Source of the DNA: Roseiarcus sp963813555
Lineage (GTDB): Bacteria > Pseudomonadota > Alphaproteobacteria > Rhizobiales > Beijerinckiaceae
Assembly: GCA_963813555.1 (NCBI GenBank)
Contig: CAWEZX010000009.1
Location: 248,001 to 312,000 of the forward strand
Direction: 5' to 3'
Length of the DNA stretch: 64,000 bases
Each line of letters opens with the position of its first letter. Within the stretch, counting starts at the first letter, position 1. The notes beneath the pieces were generated by a model. It searched no databases and was not told where the DNA came from. It worked only from the letters and a program-made list of their open reading frames with translations. This document shows, in pieces, positions 26,406-35,178 of this stretch. Position numbers and translations under genes: made by a program.

Positions 26406-28970
26406 ATGAATGATTCGACGCCTCTGCTCGAGATCTGCGATCTCGCCAAGCGATTTGGTGCCGTCGTGGCGCTCAGGTCGGCCACTCTGAGTGTTTCCCG
26501 CGGCGAGATCCATGCGCTGATGGGAGCCAACGGCGCGGGCAAGAGCACGCTGGTGAAGATTCTCACCGGCGTTTTGTCGTCGGATGCTGGAACCATCACG
26601 ATCGATGGTACAGCACGTACGTTTCACTCGCCGGCCGAAGCGCGTCGCGCAGGCATCGTCTCGGTCTATCAAGATCCGGCTCTCGTTCCAGACCTGACCG
26701 TCAGCCAAAATATGCGATTGGCCGATGTCCCCCTTGCAAACGTGCGGAGCTACCTCGACGACCTCGAAATAGCCGACCTCAATCTCGACGAGCGCGCGCG
26801 TAACATCCCATATCCAGTTTTACGCCTCATCGACTTGGCGCGCGCGCTGGCGTCCAATCCGATCCTGCTTATCCTCGACGAGGTCACCGCCGCTCTACCG
26901 GCGAACCTGTCGGAACGTGTCTTCGCGGTCATGCGGAGCTGGCGCGAACGCGGCAATTCAGTGATTTTCATTTCTCATCGTATCGCGGAGGTAGCAGCGC
27001 TTTGCGATCGCGCCACGGTTTTACGTGACGGCGTTTCCGTCGGCGTCACGGACACCGCGGAAGGCAGCAAAGAGCGCATCGTCTCGCTTATGCTCGGCGC
27101 AGACACGATGAAAGCCGGTCCCTCCGACTCTGTGCCACGGCAAAGCGATCGCGGGGTCGATAAGGGGCCGCCAGCTCTCGTGGTCCGCGGTCTTTGCTAC
27201 CGGAACACGCTCAAGAATGTGTCTTTCAGTCTGCGGCCAGGAGAGATTCTCGGTGTCGCAGCGCTCGAGGGTCAAGGGCAACAGGAACTGTTTGACTGTA
27301 TCGCTGGAGTGAACCGCCACGACGGCGGAGAAATCGCGGTTTACGGCCGGAAGTTGAAGCTTAATCACCCGGGTGACGCGATCGCGGCAGGTCTCGTGCT
27401 GGTTCCGGCGAACCGGCTTCAGGCGCTTCTGCCGCAGCGCTCGATCCGCGAGAATGTCGCCTTGCCGCTTGTCCGCAACGCGTCGAATTGGGGCCTGATT
27501 CGAGCCCAAAGCGAGCGTCAGCGCGTTGCCGCCGCCGTTAAGCGGTTGCAAATCGACACTCGCGCGGAGTCCGAATTGCGCCGACTGAGCGGCGGTAACC
27601 AGCAGAAGGTGGTAATCGCGCGATGGATTGCCACTGGGTTTCAAATCCTGCTTTGCTTCGATCCGACACGCGGCATCGACATCGGCACCAAGCATCAGAT
27701 TTATCGGTTGTTGCGCGAGATGGCCGAGGCCGGATCGTCCGTGCTGTTGTTCACGTCCGAGCTTCCGGAAATAGGCCTGGTGTGCGATCGGGCGATTGTT
27801 TTGTTCGGAGGCGAAATCGCCGCTGAAATGCCGGCGAGCAAGGCAGATGAGGGAACTTTGCTGCGCGCTGCGCACGGCATGGGCGTCGCCCAGGAGACAG
27901 GCGGCGCGCAGCGCGCGGGTGTCCAACGCAGAGGAACGGTCGGGAGCGCAGAGTCCGCCGGCAATTTATCGTGGAACATCCCAGCGCCAAGCCAAAATTC
28001 TAATCTTATCGACAAGATCTGGGGCGCCGTTATTCGCTACCCGGCGCTATTCGGCATGCCAGTGCTCTTTTTCGTCTTCTTGGCGGGCACAGTGGCGATC
28101 CACCCCTCATTCAATTCGTTCGATGCCCAATCTGTCGCAATGGCGGCGTTGCCATTGGCCTGCGCCGCCGCGGCGCAGGCTGTGGTCGTGATCTCGGGCG
28201 GAATCGACCTGTCGGTCGGATCCGTCATGGCGGTGGCAAACGTTCTCGCAGCGAGGACGATGAACAATGCCAGCTTCGGCGAGGCGCTGTTGCTCGCTGT
28301 GGCGATCCTGGCGGCCGGCGCAGTGATCGGCGCGGTTAACGGCCTCCTGGTTATCGTCTCTCGTGTCCCCGACGTCATAGTGACGCTGACCACCGGCTTT
28401 ATTTGGGGCGGCGTTGCGCTGCTCATACTCGAGAAGCCTGGTGGCGGCGCCCCGCCCGAATTTGCCAATCTTGGCACCGGCACGCTCATCACCGAGTGGC
28501 TATCCAACTCTCTGGTTCTGCTGGTCGTATCCTTGACCGCTATTTGGATTCCAGTTCGCATGTCGAGAACCGGCCTGCGCATCTACGCCACCGGCAGTGA
28601 CCGGATCGCCGCGTTCCGGAGCGGCGTCAATGTCGAGCTCGCCCGGCTCCTTGCCTATGTCCTCGGCGGCTTGTTCAGCGCGATCGGTGGGTTGGGCTTG
28701 ACGATGACGACGGGCATAGGCTCTCCGCACGCAGGCGTGCTCTACACGCTGAGCGGACTGGCCGCTGTTGTGATCGGAGGAGTCAGCCTGACTGGTGGGC
28801 GCGGTGGCGTCATGGGTCCCGTCATTGCCGCGTTCGTGCTTACGCTCATTCCCGCCGACCTTATCTTTCTGAACATCGATCCAAATTTCGGCCAGGTGAT
28901 CCAGGGAACCCTGATCGTTCTGGTCGTGATGGCCGGCGGGCTGGCGACCTCGTTGAGGAGCCGCAGATGA
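26406..28970 (+). CDS. ABC importer: tandem ATPase fused to permease
   Basis: An 854-residue fusion of an RbsA-like double ATPase (about 1-510) with an RbsC-like permease (about 545-854). NBD1 has Walker A GANGAGKST at 40-48 and Walker B LLILDEV, but its signature is NIPYPVLRLIDLARAL instead of LSGGQ. NBD2 has a degenerate A loop (ALEGQGQQEL) and a good signature LSGGNQQK. The permease has the signature GGIDLSVGS. The usual genes are separate, so the linkage is notable; no stop interrupts the linker. The start is ATG 26406, with 26373 as alternative. It overlaps the next permease by 4 bp. Confidence 0.9.
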   Translation: MNDSTPLLEICDLAKRFGAVVALRSATLSVSRGEIHALMGANGAGKSTLVKILTGVLSSDAGTITIDGTARTFHSPAEARRAGIVSVYQDPALVPDLTVSQNMRLADVPLANVRSYLDDLEIADLNLDERARNIPYPVLRLIDLARALASNPILLILDEVTAALPANLSERVFAVMRSWRERGNSVIFISHRIAEVAALCDRATVLRDGVSVGVTDTAEGSKERIVSLMLGADTMKAGPSDSVPRQSDRGVDKGPPALVVRGLCYRNTLKNVSFSLRPGEILGVAALEGQGQQELFDCIAGVNRHDGGEIAVYGRKLKLNHPGDAIAAGLVLVPANRLQALLPQRSIRENVALPLVRNASNWGLIRAQSERQRVAAAVKRLQIDTRAESELRRLSGGNQQKVVIARWIATGFQILLCFDPTRGIDIGTKHQIYRLLREMAEAGSSVLLFTSELPEIGLVCDRAIVLFGGEIAAEMPASKADEGTLLRAAHGMGVAQETGGAQRAGVQRRGTVGSAESAGNLSWNIPAPSQNSNLIDKIWGAVIRYPALFGMPVLFFVFLAGTVAIHPSFNSFDAQSVAMAALPLACAAAAQAVVVISGGIDLSVGSVMAVANVLAARTMNNASFGEALLLAVAILAAGAVIGAVNGLLVIVSRVPDVIVTLTTGFIWGGVALLILEKPGGGAPPEFANLGTGTLITEWLSNSLVLLVVSLTAIWIPVRMSRTGLRIYATGSDRIAAFRSGVNVELARLLAYVLGGLFSAIGGLGLTMTTGIGSPHAGVLYTLSGLAAVVIGGVSLTGGRGGVMGPVIAAFVLTLIPADLIFLNIDPNFGQVIQGTLIVLVVMAGGLATSLRSRR

Positions 28971-29956
28971 ACGGTCCCTCGGATGCTTCGGCGCGATTAG
29001 CGCCCTTCGAGGCTCGCAGCCTTCTCTTATGGTTTCAGCGCAATTCCATTGTTGCTCTCGTCCTGTTGCTCCTGCTCTTCATCGCCATCGTCGAAGTCAT
29101 GAAACCGGGCACAGTCAATCCGGTGTGGCTGTCGAACACGCTCCTGTTTGCAGCTCCGCTCGGCATTCTTGCCGCGGGTCAGACCATGGTGATGTTGACT
29201 GGCGGTATCGATTTATCGGTCGTCAGCGTCGCGATGGGCTCGGCGTTCCTGATGACGACAACGGCCCTGAAGTTCGGCGATGCTTCGGCGGTCGCGATTG
29301 GCCTTGGGCTTGGTTTGGTGGTGGGGGCGATCAATGGCGTTGGCGTCGCTTTGCTGGGCGTTCAGCCGTTGGTCATGACTCTCGGCACTGGCTTGATGAC
29401 CCAGGGCGTCATAATCGTTTATAGCCAGAGGATATTGGCCTCGCGCTCAATTGTGCCGGACTTCATCCACGCCATTGGGTCCGATAGCCTGGGTAGCCTC
29501 ATTCCGCTCGACTTATTTCTGTGGGTGCCGATTGCAGCGCTGGTCGTGATCACCCTGCAGCGGACTGGCTTCGGCCGTTTGTTATACGCGATCGGGGATA
29601 ATCGCGAGGGCTGCCGGCTAGCCGGCGTGCGCGTGTGGCGGCTCCTCCTTATCGACTACATTATTTGCGCGCTCCTCGCGTCAATCGCGGGATTCGTCCT
29701 CGTCGGCCATACCAATTCCGCCGATCTCAGCTTGGCTTCAACCTACCTCTTGCCTTCCGTCGCGGCCGTTATCATTGGCGGCACATCGATTTTTGGCGGC
29801 AGCGGCGGTTATTCCGGCAGTATCATTGGCGCCCTTATCCTAACAGTGCTCGACGGACTGCTGACCCTTCTCGATTCGCCGGAGCCGATCAAACAGATCC
29901 TCTATGGCTCGATCATCTTTGCTTTGGCGGCGGCGTATTCGCGCCTGACCGCCTAG
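28967..29956 (+). CDS. Sugar-type ABC importer permease
   Basis: A 329-residue RbsC-like inner-membrane permease with about eight to ten membrane segments. LAAGQTMVMLTGGIDLSVVSVAMG carries the family signature. LYAIGDNREGCRLAGVRVWR and LLPSVAAVIIGGTSIFGGSG are the coupling and C-terminal conserved parts. It pairs with the permease half of the upstream fusion to form the pore. Its stop directly adjoins an IS630 copy, so any further operon genes may have been displaced. Confidence 0.9.
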   Translation: MNGPSDASARLAPFEARSLLLWFQRNSIVALVLLLLLFIAIVEVMKPGTVNPVWLSNTLLFAAPLGILAAGQTMVMLTGGIDLSVVSVAMGSAFLMTTTALKFGDASAVAIGLGLGLVVGAINGVGVALLGVQPLVMTLGTGLMTQGVIIVYSQRILASRSIVPDFIHAIGSDSLGSLIPLDLFLWVPIAALVVITLQRTGFGRLLYAIGDNREGCRLAGVRVWRLLLIDYIICALLASIAGFVLVGHTNSADLSLASTYLLPSVAAVIIGGTSIFGGSGGYSGSIIGALILTVLDGLLTLLDSPEPIKQILYGSIIFALAAAYSRLTA

Positions 29957-29972
29957 TTCTCCTGCACAGTGA

Positions 29973-31097
29973 TTATGACTCTTTGAGCGAGGGATCGGGA
30001 TAGGCGCGCGCCATTTTGGTTCTGGCCTTGTCGGTGGAGAACATCCAGTTGATTCGAGCGCCGCTTTGGTTTCGCTGGGACTGCCATGCGTCGATCCCGG
30101 CAACGAGCCGGTCGCAGCTTTCGATGCGGCGATCGAGACATTGGCCTTTGAGCACGCCGATCTCGATCTCAACCATGTTGAGCCAGCTGGCGTGCTTGGG
30201 CGTGTAGTGGAACTCAAGCCGCCTGAGCACGCGGCGCGCCTCGGCTGGCGGGAAGGCGGCGTAGAGAGCGGCGGCGGTGTGGGTGGAGAGGTTGTCGAGG
30301 ACGACTCGGATGCGCTCGGCCTCTGGGAAGTCGACATCGACGAGCTCGCGCATGCAAAGGGCGAAGTCGTCAGCGGGGCGATGATTGGTGACCTTGACCC
30401 TGCGCCAAGAGCGATGGGCATCGAGGAAGACGAAGAGATTGACGGCGCCGTTGCGGCGATACTCGTAGTCGAAGCGCTCGAGCCGTCCCGGTGCGGCCGG
30501 AATCGGCTGGCGCGCTTCGCCGATGAGCTGGGTGGGGCTTTCGTCGAAGCAGACCACCGGCCGCTTCGGGTCAGGCTGCTCGGCATAGAGGTCGAGCACA
30601 TCCTCCATGCGGGCGACGTACTCGGCGTCGACCTTGGGGATGCACCACATGTCCTTCTGCCAAGGCTTGAGATGGTTCTCGGCCAAGCGTCGGCGGATCG
30701 TCTCGCGCGAGAGACTGTCATGGTCGGTCAGCTTGACCATCGCGCCAGCCAGCAGCTCCAGCGTCCAGCGGGCGCGACCTTCGGGCGGGCTCGAACATGT
30801 GGTGGCGATGAGGAGGGCTTCTTCGTTGCTGGTCAGCTTACGATCGGCGCCTGCCCGCGGCTCCTCGTTCAGGGCGGCTTCGAGATTGCCTTCAACGAAG
30901 CGGCGCTTGGTCCTGTAAACGGTCGAGCCGCCGACAGCCACAGCAGCGGCTATATCGTCGTCACTGAGCCCGCTGTCGGCGGCGAGCAGAATTTGGGCTC
31001 GTTTGAGCTTGCGGGCGTAATGCTTGCCGCTGCCCACCAGCGCGGTGAGTTCACATCGCTCGGCTTCGCTCAGTTCGACATGGTAGCGTATGTTCAT
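29973..31097 (-). CDS. IS630-family transposase (intact), type 1
   Basis: A 374-residue DDE transposase. The N-terminal HTH part is LSEAERCELTALVGSG...YARKLKRAQILL. The catalytic residues are in VVCFDESPTQLIGE, VLDNLSTHTAAALY and FHYTPKHASWLNMVEIEIG. ATG 31097 follows GGAGACC. The reading frame is complete, so the copy may be active. It is inserted right after the permease stop. Confidence 0.9.
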   Translation of the reverse strand: MNIRYHVELSEAERCELTALVGSGKHYARKLKRAQILLAADSGLSDDDIAAAVAVGGSTVYRTKRRFVEGNLEAALNEEPRAGADRKLTSNEEALLIATTCSSPPEGRARWTLELLAGAMVKLTDHDSLSRETIRRRLAENHLKPWQKDMWCIPKVDAEYVARMEDVLDLYAEQPDPKRPVVCFDESPTQLIGEARQPIPAAPGRLERFDYEYRRNGAVNLFVFLDAHRSWRRVKVTNHRPADDFALCMRELVDVDFPEAERIRVVLDNLSTHTAAALYAAFPPAEARRVLRRLEFHYTPKHASWLNMVEIEIGVLKGQCLDRRIESCDRLVAGIDAWQSQRNQSGARINWMFSTDKARTKMARAYPDPSLKES

Positions 31098-31159
31098 CCG
31101 GGTCTCCTCGCGAATCGCGAGGCCCAGACGAATCAGGCTCTGAATCAATTGTTTGACAC

Positions 31160-31405
31160 GTGCCCCCGGCTCCCCCGTTCACCGATAAGCAAGGTCAGTA
31201 CCTGGCCTTCATCTACGCCTACAGCCGTATCTTCCGCCAACCGCCCGCGGAAGCCGACATGCAGCGGCACTTCCAAGTCTCGCCGCCCAGCGTGCACCAG
31301 ATGGTGCTCACCCTCGAACGCGCCGGCCTCATCAGGCGGACCCCGGGCGTCGCCCGCAGCATCGAGCTCCTGGTCGGGCCCAAGGACCTCCCAGTGCTCC
31401 GTTGA
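31160..31405 (+). CDS. Small winged-helix DNA-binding protein next to IS630
   Basis: An 81-residue protein with a LexA/MarR-like winged helix: FTDKQGQYLAFIYAYSRIFR, QPPAEADMQRHFQVSPPSVH, QMVLTLERAGLIRRTPG. It starts with GTG 31160, divergent from the transposase and 62 bp away. Short genes of this kind commonly accompany this IS630 type, so it may be an IS passenger or regulator. Confidence 0.72.
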   Translation: MPPAPPFTDKQGQYLAFIYAYSRIFRQPPAEADMQRHFQVSPPSVHQMVLTLERAGLIRRTPGVARSIELLVGPKDLPVLR

Positions 31406-31438
31406 ACTTGAAACCGTCAAAACCTCTGTGCAATGGAA

Positions 31439-31557
31439 CTAGCAGGCTGTTGAAAAACTCATTTCCGCCGCAGTTCGATTCTGTTTCGGACTCCCTTGGA
31501 TTCCGTTGTGTTCCCGGTTTCGACCGTGCGCGGCGGACTTTTTCAACAGCCTGCTAG
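31439..31557. mobile_element. 119-bp MITE with 19-bp perfect terminal repeats
   Basis: CTAGCAGGCTGTTGAAAAA at 31439-31457 is repeated exactly inverted at 31539-31557. The interior is about 80 bp and non-coding. The CAGGCTGTTGAAAAA end resembles those of IS5/IS1182-like elements, and CTAG at both tips may be the target. No transposase of that type is in the window, so it would move in trans. Confidence 0.8.
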
Positions 31558-31704
31558 AGAGCGTGCTTCGGGTTTGAGGCCGCCGAAAGCGAACGGCCGG
31601 GACGACAATTGACGGCTGAAAATCAGTAATTGGTTTAAGCTTGCCCGATGAACAATCCTGCCTTCCACATGGCCTCGACCGCGAGCTCCCGTTCCGGCGC
31701 TTCT

Positions 31705-31825
31705 AACGCAGCCCCACGTAACCGAGGCTCGCAGCCCACTTGGCTATCGCAGAGAGGCTGTTGAAAGGCGGGCGGTCGCTCGCAAGCTGCGCGATGAGCA
31801 GCGCCGGTCCTTTGATCGTGCGCAC
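31705..31825 (-). pseudogene. Sugar-phosphate isomerase, 5' remnant
   Basis: From GTG 31825 the minus strand encodes VRTIKGPALLIAQLASDRPP followed by FNSLSAIAKWAASLGYVGLR, the beginning of a xylose-isomerase-like TIM-barrel sugar isomerase/epimerase. It stops after about 40 residues and nothing recognisable follows. It may once have belonged to the sugar-type importer operon. Confidence 0.6.
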
Positions 31826-32092
31826 TGAATCCTCCTACATCGCGGTTGGCCTGGTCACATTGCGAGGTCAAGATTGTGATGAGGCGCCCTGCCGAAGATT
31901 TTCAAGCTAAAATTGGACCCATTGACGCATTACGCCGCTCTGCGATTTCGCGGAGTTCACAGATGGCCTCTTTCCGCTCCCGCCGTTGAGGGCGTCGAGG
32001 TTTACGGCCAGGAGATCGCTCTGATGAGATCGGAGTTGAACAGCGAGACGCAACCTTCTGTCGCACAGAAGGTCATCGTATGGCATAGGACT

Positions 32093-33256
32093 CTACGCGA
32101 CCAGCTCCGCGTAGCGCACCGGGTCCGTCGCGCCCTCGGTATTGATGACGAAGACGCGCGATTGTGGGCCAAGCCGCAGCGCCTTGCGGGCTTCATGGTC
32201 GGACAGCGCTCTAATCAGGCCGGCCAAACCGACGCCTCCGCTCTCGCCCGCGACAATCGCGGGATCGGCCCCGAGAGGGCGCGCCAGTCGCTTCATCGCA
32301 GCGATAGCGTCCTCCTCTTCAACGGTCATGAAGCCGTCGGCTACGCGCGACAGCACGCGCCAAGCGATGAGCGAGGGCTGGTAGCATTCGAGCATCGCCA
32401 TGACGGTGGGCTCGCCTTGTTCAATTTTGACCGGACGCCCGGCGCGTGCGCTCTCGTAGACGCAGGCGGCTCTTGCCGGCTCGACCACGACAAAGAGTGG
32501 CCTTTGATCCGCCAGCGCCACGGCGAGATGCCCGCCGACCGCGGCTGCGACTCCGCCGACCCCGGCCTGCACAAAGACATGCGTCGGCGGCTCGGGGAGC
32601 TGACGCAGCGCCTCCCGCACCATGGCCGTATAGCCCTGCATTACAAGCGCAGGAATGCACTCGTAGCCTGGCCATGATGTGTCAGAAACGATTGTCCCGC
32701 CATTCTCGGCTGCGACCCGCGCCGCATCCTCGACGGAATCATCGTAAGAACCCTCAACACGGAGGATCTCGGCGCCGAAATGCGCGATCGCGGCGACGCG
32801 CTCATGGCTGACGCCGGAATGAACGAAGACGACCGATCTCGCGCCGACAAGCTTAGCGCCCTGCGCGACCGAACGCCCGTGATTACCGTCGGTCGCGCAG
32901 GCGAAGGTCATTCCGGCGGCAATAGCGCGCACATCGGGCGCGTGGAGCGCGGCGACATCGATGGCGCGGCCCAACCGTTCCGAAGCCGCGTCGAGCACGA
33001 GTCTGATGACAGCGTAGGAGCCGCCCAGCGCCTTGAAGCTTCCGAGGCCGAGTCTGAGCCCCTCGTCCTTGATGTAGATCGCTCCAACTCCAAGCTCGCG
33101 CGCTAGGGCCGGAAGCGGGTGCAGCGGGGTGACGACATGGTTCTCGCGATGGCGCAGGAACCGCTCAACATCCTCGGCCGCTGCCACGCTCAGTGTCTCG
33201 GCGTCCCTCGGGTCGAGCAGCGTACGATAGTCGCTCTGCCCGTTGGCGAGAAACAT
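32093..33256 (-). CDS. dpaL: Diaminopropionate ammonia-lyase
   Basis: A 387-residue fold-type II PLP enzyme that converts 2,3-diaminopropionate to pyruvate and ammonia. The PLP lysine is K75 in LGLGSFKALGG, the phosphate-binding part is ACATDGNHGRSVA, and QAGVGGVAAAVGGHLAV and the C-terminal VAGESGGVGLAGLI are conserved. Start ATG 33256 (MFLANGQSDYRTLL); ATG 33274 is possible. It is divergent from the CoA-transferase operon. Together with a second M20 enzyme this suggests a diamino-acid-like intermediate. Confidence 0.87.
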   Translation of the reverse strand: MFLANGQSDYRTLLDPRDAETLSVAAAEDVERFLRHRENHVVTPLHPLPALARELGVGAIYIKDEGLRLGLGSFKALGGSYAVIRLVLDAASERLGRAIDVAALHAPDVRAIAAGMTFACATDGNHGRSVAQGAKLVGARSVVFVHSGVSHERVAAIAHFGAEILRVEGSYDDSVEDAARVAAENGGTIVSDTSWPGYECIPALVMQGYTAMVREALRQLPEPPTHVFVQAGVGGVAAAVGGHLAVALADQRPLFVVVEPARAACVYESARAGRPVKIEQGEPTVMAMLECYQPSLIAWRVLSRVADGFMTVEEEDAIAAMKRLARPLGADPAIVAGESGGVGLAGLIRALSDHEARKALRLGPQSRVFVINTEGATDPVRYAELVA

Positions 33257-33330
33257 GGCCGCCTCTCCTTCCATTGCGCGAACGTCGTCTTGAGCGGAGA
33301 CTGCGCGCTGGATCGGCGCAGTTGCTTATT

Positions 33331-33375
33331 GTATGGTCATCCTAATATCAGTATGATAGTTCTATTACTAGGACA
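33331..33375. promoter_or_regulatory. Putative promoter/operator between dpaL and the CoA-transferase operon
   Basis: An AT-rich patch in a GC-rich region. It includes TATCAgtaTGATA (33346-33358), a perfect 5-3-5 inverted repeat, followed by ACTAGGACAG. ATGATAG and ACTAAGGATAG also occur at 42969-42987, upstream of livK. The GntR gene between the two operons is a candidate binder. No experiment-like evidence is available. Confidence 0.35.
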
Positions 33376-33428
33376 GGTCTGAAGGACATCGCAGATGACG
33401 CCGCTTCATCGGCTCTGAGGAGGAACGG

Positions 33429-34394
33429 GTGTCTGCGCCGCTGGTAAGAGACTATCGGTCGCTCAGGCAGGGCCTTTCCCGACGTGATCGCAGCCTGCGC
33501 GAGAAGATCATGTCGTTGCACGACGCGGCGACCCTTGTGCAAGACGGAATGTCTGTCGGCGTCGGCGGCTCGACCATGTCGCGTACGCCGATGGCGATGA
33601 TCTGGGAGCTGATGCGCCAGCGGCGCAAGCGCCTCACTTGCTCGCGCAGCATCGTTTCGACCGACGGCGACCTCTTGTTTGGCTCCGATATGGCCGACGA
33701 AGTCGTCACCAGTTGGTTCGCGCAGGGCATTCTGTGGGGACTCTCCAAGGTCATGCGCCACCACGTCGAAAGAGGCGGCAAGCGCTTCCAGGAATGGAGC
33801 CACATGGCGATGGGCATGCGCTTTCGCGCCGGCGGCATGGGCGTGCCGTTCCTGCCGATTCGCTCGATGCTGGGCTCCGATGTCCTCAAGCAACGCCCGG
33901 AAGCCAAGGAGTTCGATTGCCCTTTCACCGGCGAGAAATTGTTGCTCGTCCCCGCGCTCAACCCAGACGTTGCGCTCATTCACGTACAGCGCTGCGACCC
34001 CTTCGGCAACGCCCAGATCGACGGCCTGCAGTTCATGGACATCGATCTCGCCATGGCGGCCGATCGGGTGATCCTGACGACCGAGCGCATCATTTCCAAC
34101 GATCAGATCAGGCGCGCACCGGATCAGACTAAAATTCCCTTCTTCTGCGTGGACGCGGTGGTCGAGGTCCCCTTCGGCGCGGCCCCGCATGAATGCTTCG
34201 GCGTCTACGAGCCGATGATGCGTCACATGGAGGCCTATGTGGCGAAGGTGAACGCCGAACCTGTCGAGGGGATGCGCGACTATCTCGAGCAGCACGTCTA
34301 CGGGCCGAAGACGTGGACAGACTTTCTGTCGCTGATCGGCCTGGACAACCTGCTCGAGGCGGCCAACAAGGGGCGCAGCATCTACAATGACTGA
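33429..34394 (+). CDS. CoA-transferase/IpdA-like subunit A
   Basis: A 321-residue class I CoA-transferase alpha subunit. It starts at GTG 33429 after GAGGAGG. Conserved parts are EKIMSLHDAATLVQDGMSVG, GGSTMSRTPMAMIWELMRQ, CPFTGEKLLLVPALNPDVAL and IHVQRCDPFGNAQIDGLQ. It resembles glutaconate CoA-transferase and IpdA. IpdAB is a ring-opening hydrolase rather than a transferase, so activity is open. It overlaps subunit B by 8 bp. Confidence 0.85.
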   Translation: MSAPLVRDYRSLRQGLSRRDRSLREKIMSLHDAATLVQDGMSVGVGGSTMSRTPMAMIWELMRQRRKRLTCSRSIVSTDGDLLFGSDMADEVVTSWFAQGILWGLSKVMRHHVERGGKRFQEWSHMAMGMRFRAGGMGVPFLPIRSMLGSDVLKQRPEAKEFDCPFTGEKLLLVPALNPDVALIHVQRCDPFGNAQIDGLQFMDIDLAMAADRVILTTERIISNDQIRRAPDQTKIPFFCVDAVVEVPFGAAPHECFGVYEPMMRHMEAYVAKVNAEPVEGMRDYLEQHVYGPKTWTDFLSLIGLDNLLEAANKGRSIYND

Positions 34395-35157
34395 AAGCCA
34401 GCGCTATACGGCTGCGGAAACGCTGGCTATCCTGAGCGCGCGGCAGCTCGAGGACGGACAGGTTGTGTTCGCGGGCGTTGGCGTTCCGCTGCTGGCCGCG
34501 ACGCTTGCGCAGAGACTGCACTGTCCCGGCCTTACCATCCTTTTTGAGGGCGGCGTCATCGGCGCCTTCGTGGAGTCGGGGAAGCTTCCGCCCTCGACCA
34601 ACGACCAGCGGTGCACCAAGCGCGCCAACATGGTGCTCGGCAGCGCCGATGTTTTGCTGCTTCTGCAACGCGGTTATGTCGATGTGGGGTTCATGGGAGG
34701 GGCGCAAATCGACCACTACGGAAACCTGAACTCCTCTTTTATCGGAAACCCCGCCACGCCGAAGACGCGATTGCCGGGCACCGGAGGTGGAAATGACATC
34801 GCGAGCCTCACCAACATGATTGTCGCGATGAAGCACGAGAGGAGACGATTTGTGGAGAAGGTCGACTTCATCACGAGCCCCGGCTTCATCCACGGGCGGA
34901 AGACGCGCGCCGAGAGCGGCCTGCCGGCAGGAGGCATGTTCCGCGTGATCACCGAGCTTGCCGTGTTCGGTTTTGACGACGAAACGCGACGAATGAAGGT
35001 CCTCGCTCTCAATCCCGGGGTCGACCGGGCGCAGGTTCAAGACAATACCGGCTTCGAGCTCCTCTTCGACGAGGCCCTTTCGATGACCGAGCCTCCAACC
35101 GGCCGCGAGCTTGAAACGTTGAGGGAGCTCGATCCCGACCGTCTGTTCACAGCCTAA
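34387..35157 (+). CDS. CoA-transferase/IpdB-like subunit B
   Basis: A 256-residue beta subunit. LTILFEGGVIGAFVESGKLP carries the Glu at the position of the catalytic residue. VDVGFMGGAQIDHYGNLNSS, GTGGGNDIAS and the C-terminal DNTGFELLFDEALSMTEPPT are typical. It should form a heteromer with the preceding subunit, acting on an acyl-CoA of the pathway. It is followed 21 bp later by an LLM enzyme in the same operon. Confidence 0.85.
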   Translation: MTESQRYTAAETLAILSARQLEDGQVVFAGVGVPLLAATLAQRLHCPGLTILFEGGVIGAFVESGKLPPSTNDQRCTKRANMVLGSADVLLLLQRGYVDVGFMGGAQIDHYGNLNSSFIGNPATPKTRLPGTGGGNDIASLTNMIVAMKHERRRFVEKVDFITSPGFIHGRKTRAESGLPAGGMFRVITELAVFGFDDETRRMKVLALNPGVDRAQVQDNTGFELLFDEALSMTEPPTGRELETLRELDPDRLFTA

Positions 35158-35178
35158 AGACTTCGCCGGAGGAAGCTG

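Noticed and set aside
30066..31442. A 458-codon plus-strand open frame opposite the IS630 transposase
   Set aside because: Shadow of the transposase; the catalytic motifs are in the minus frame.
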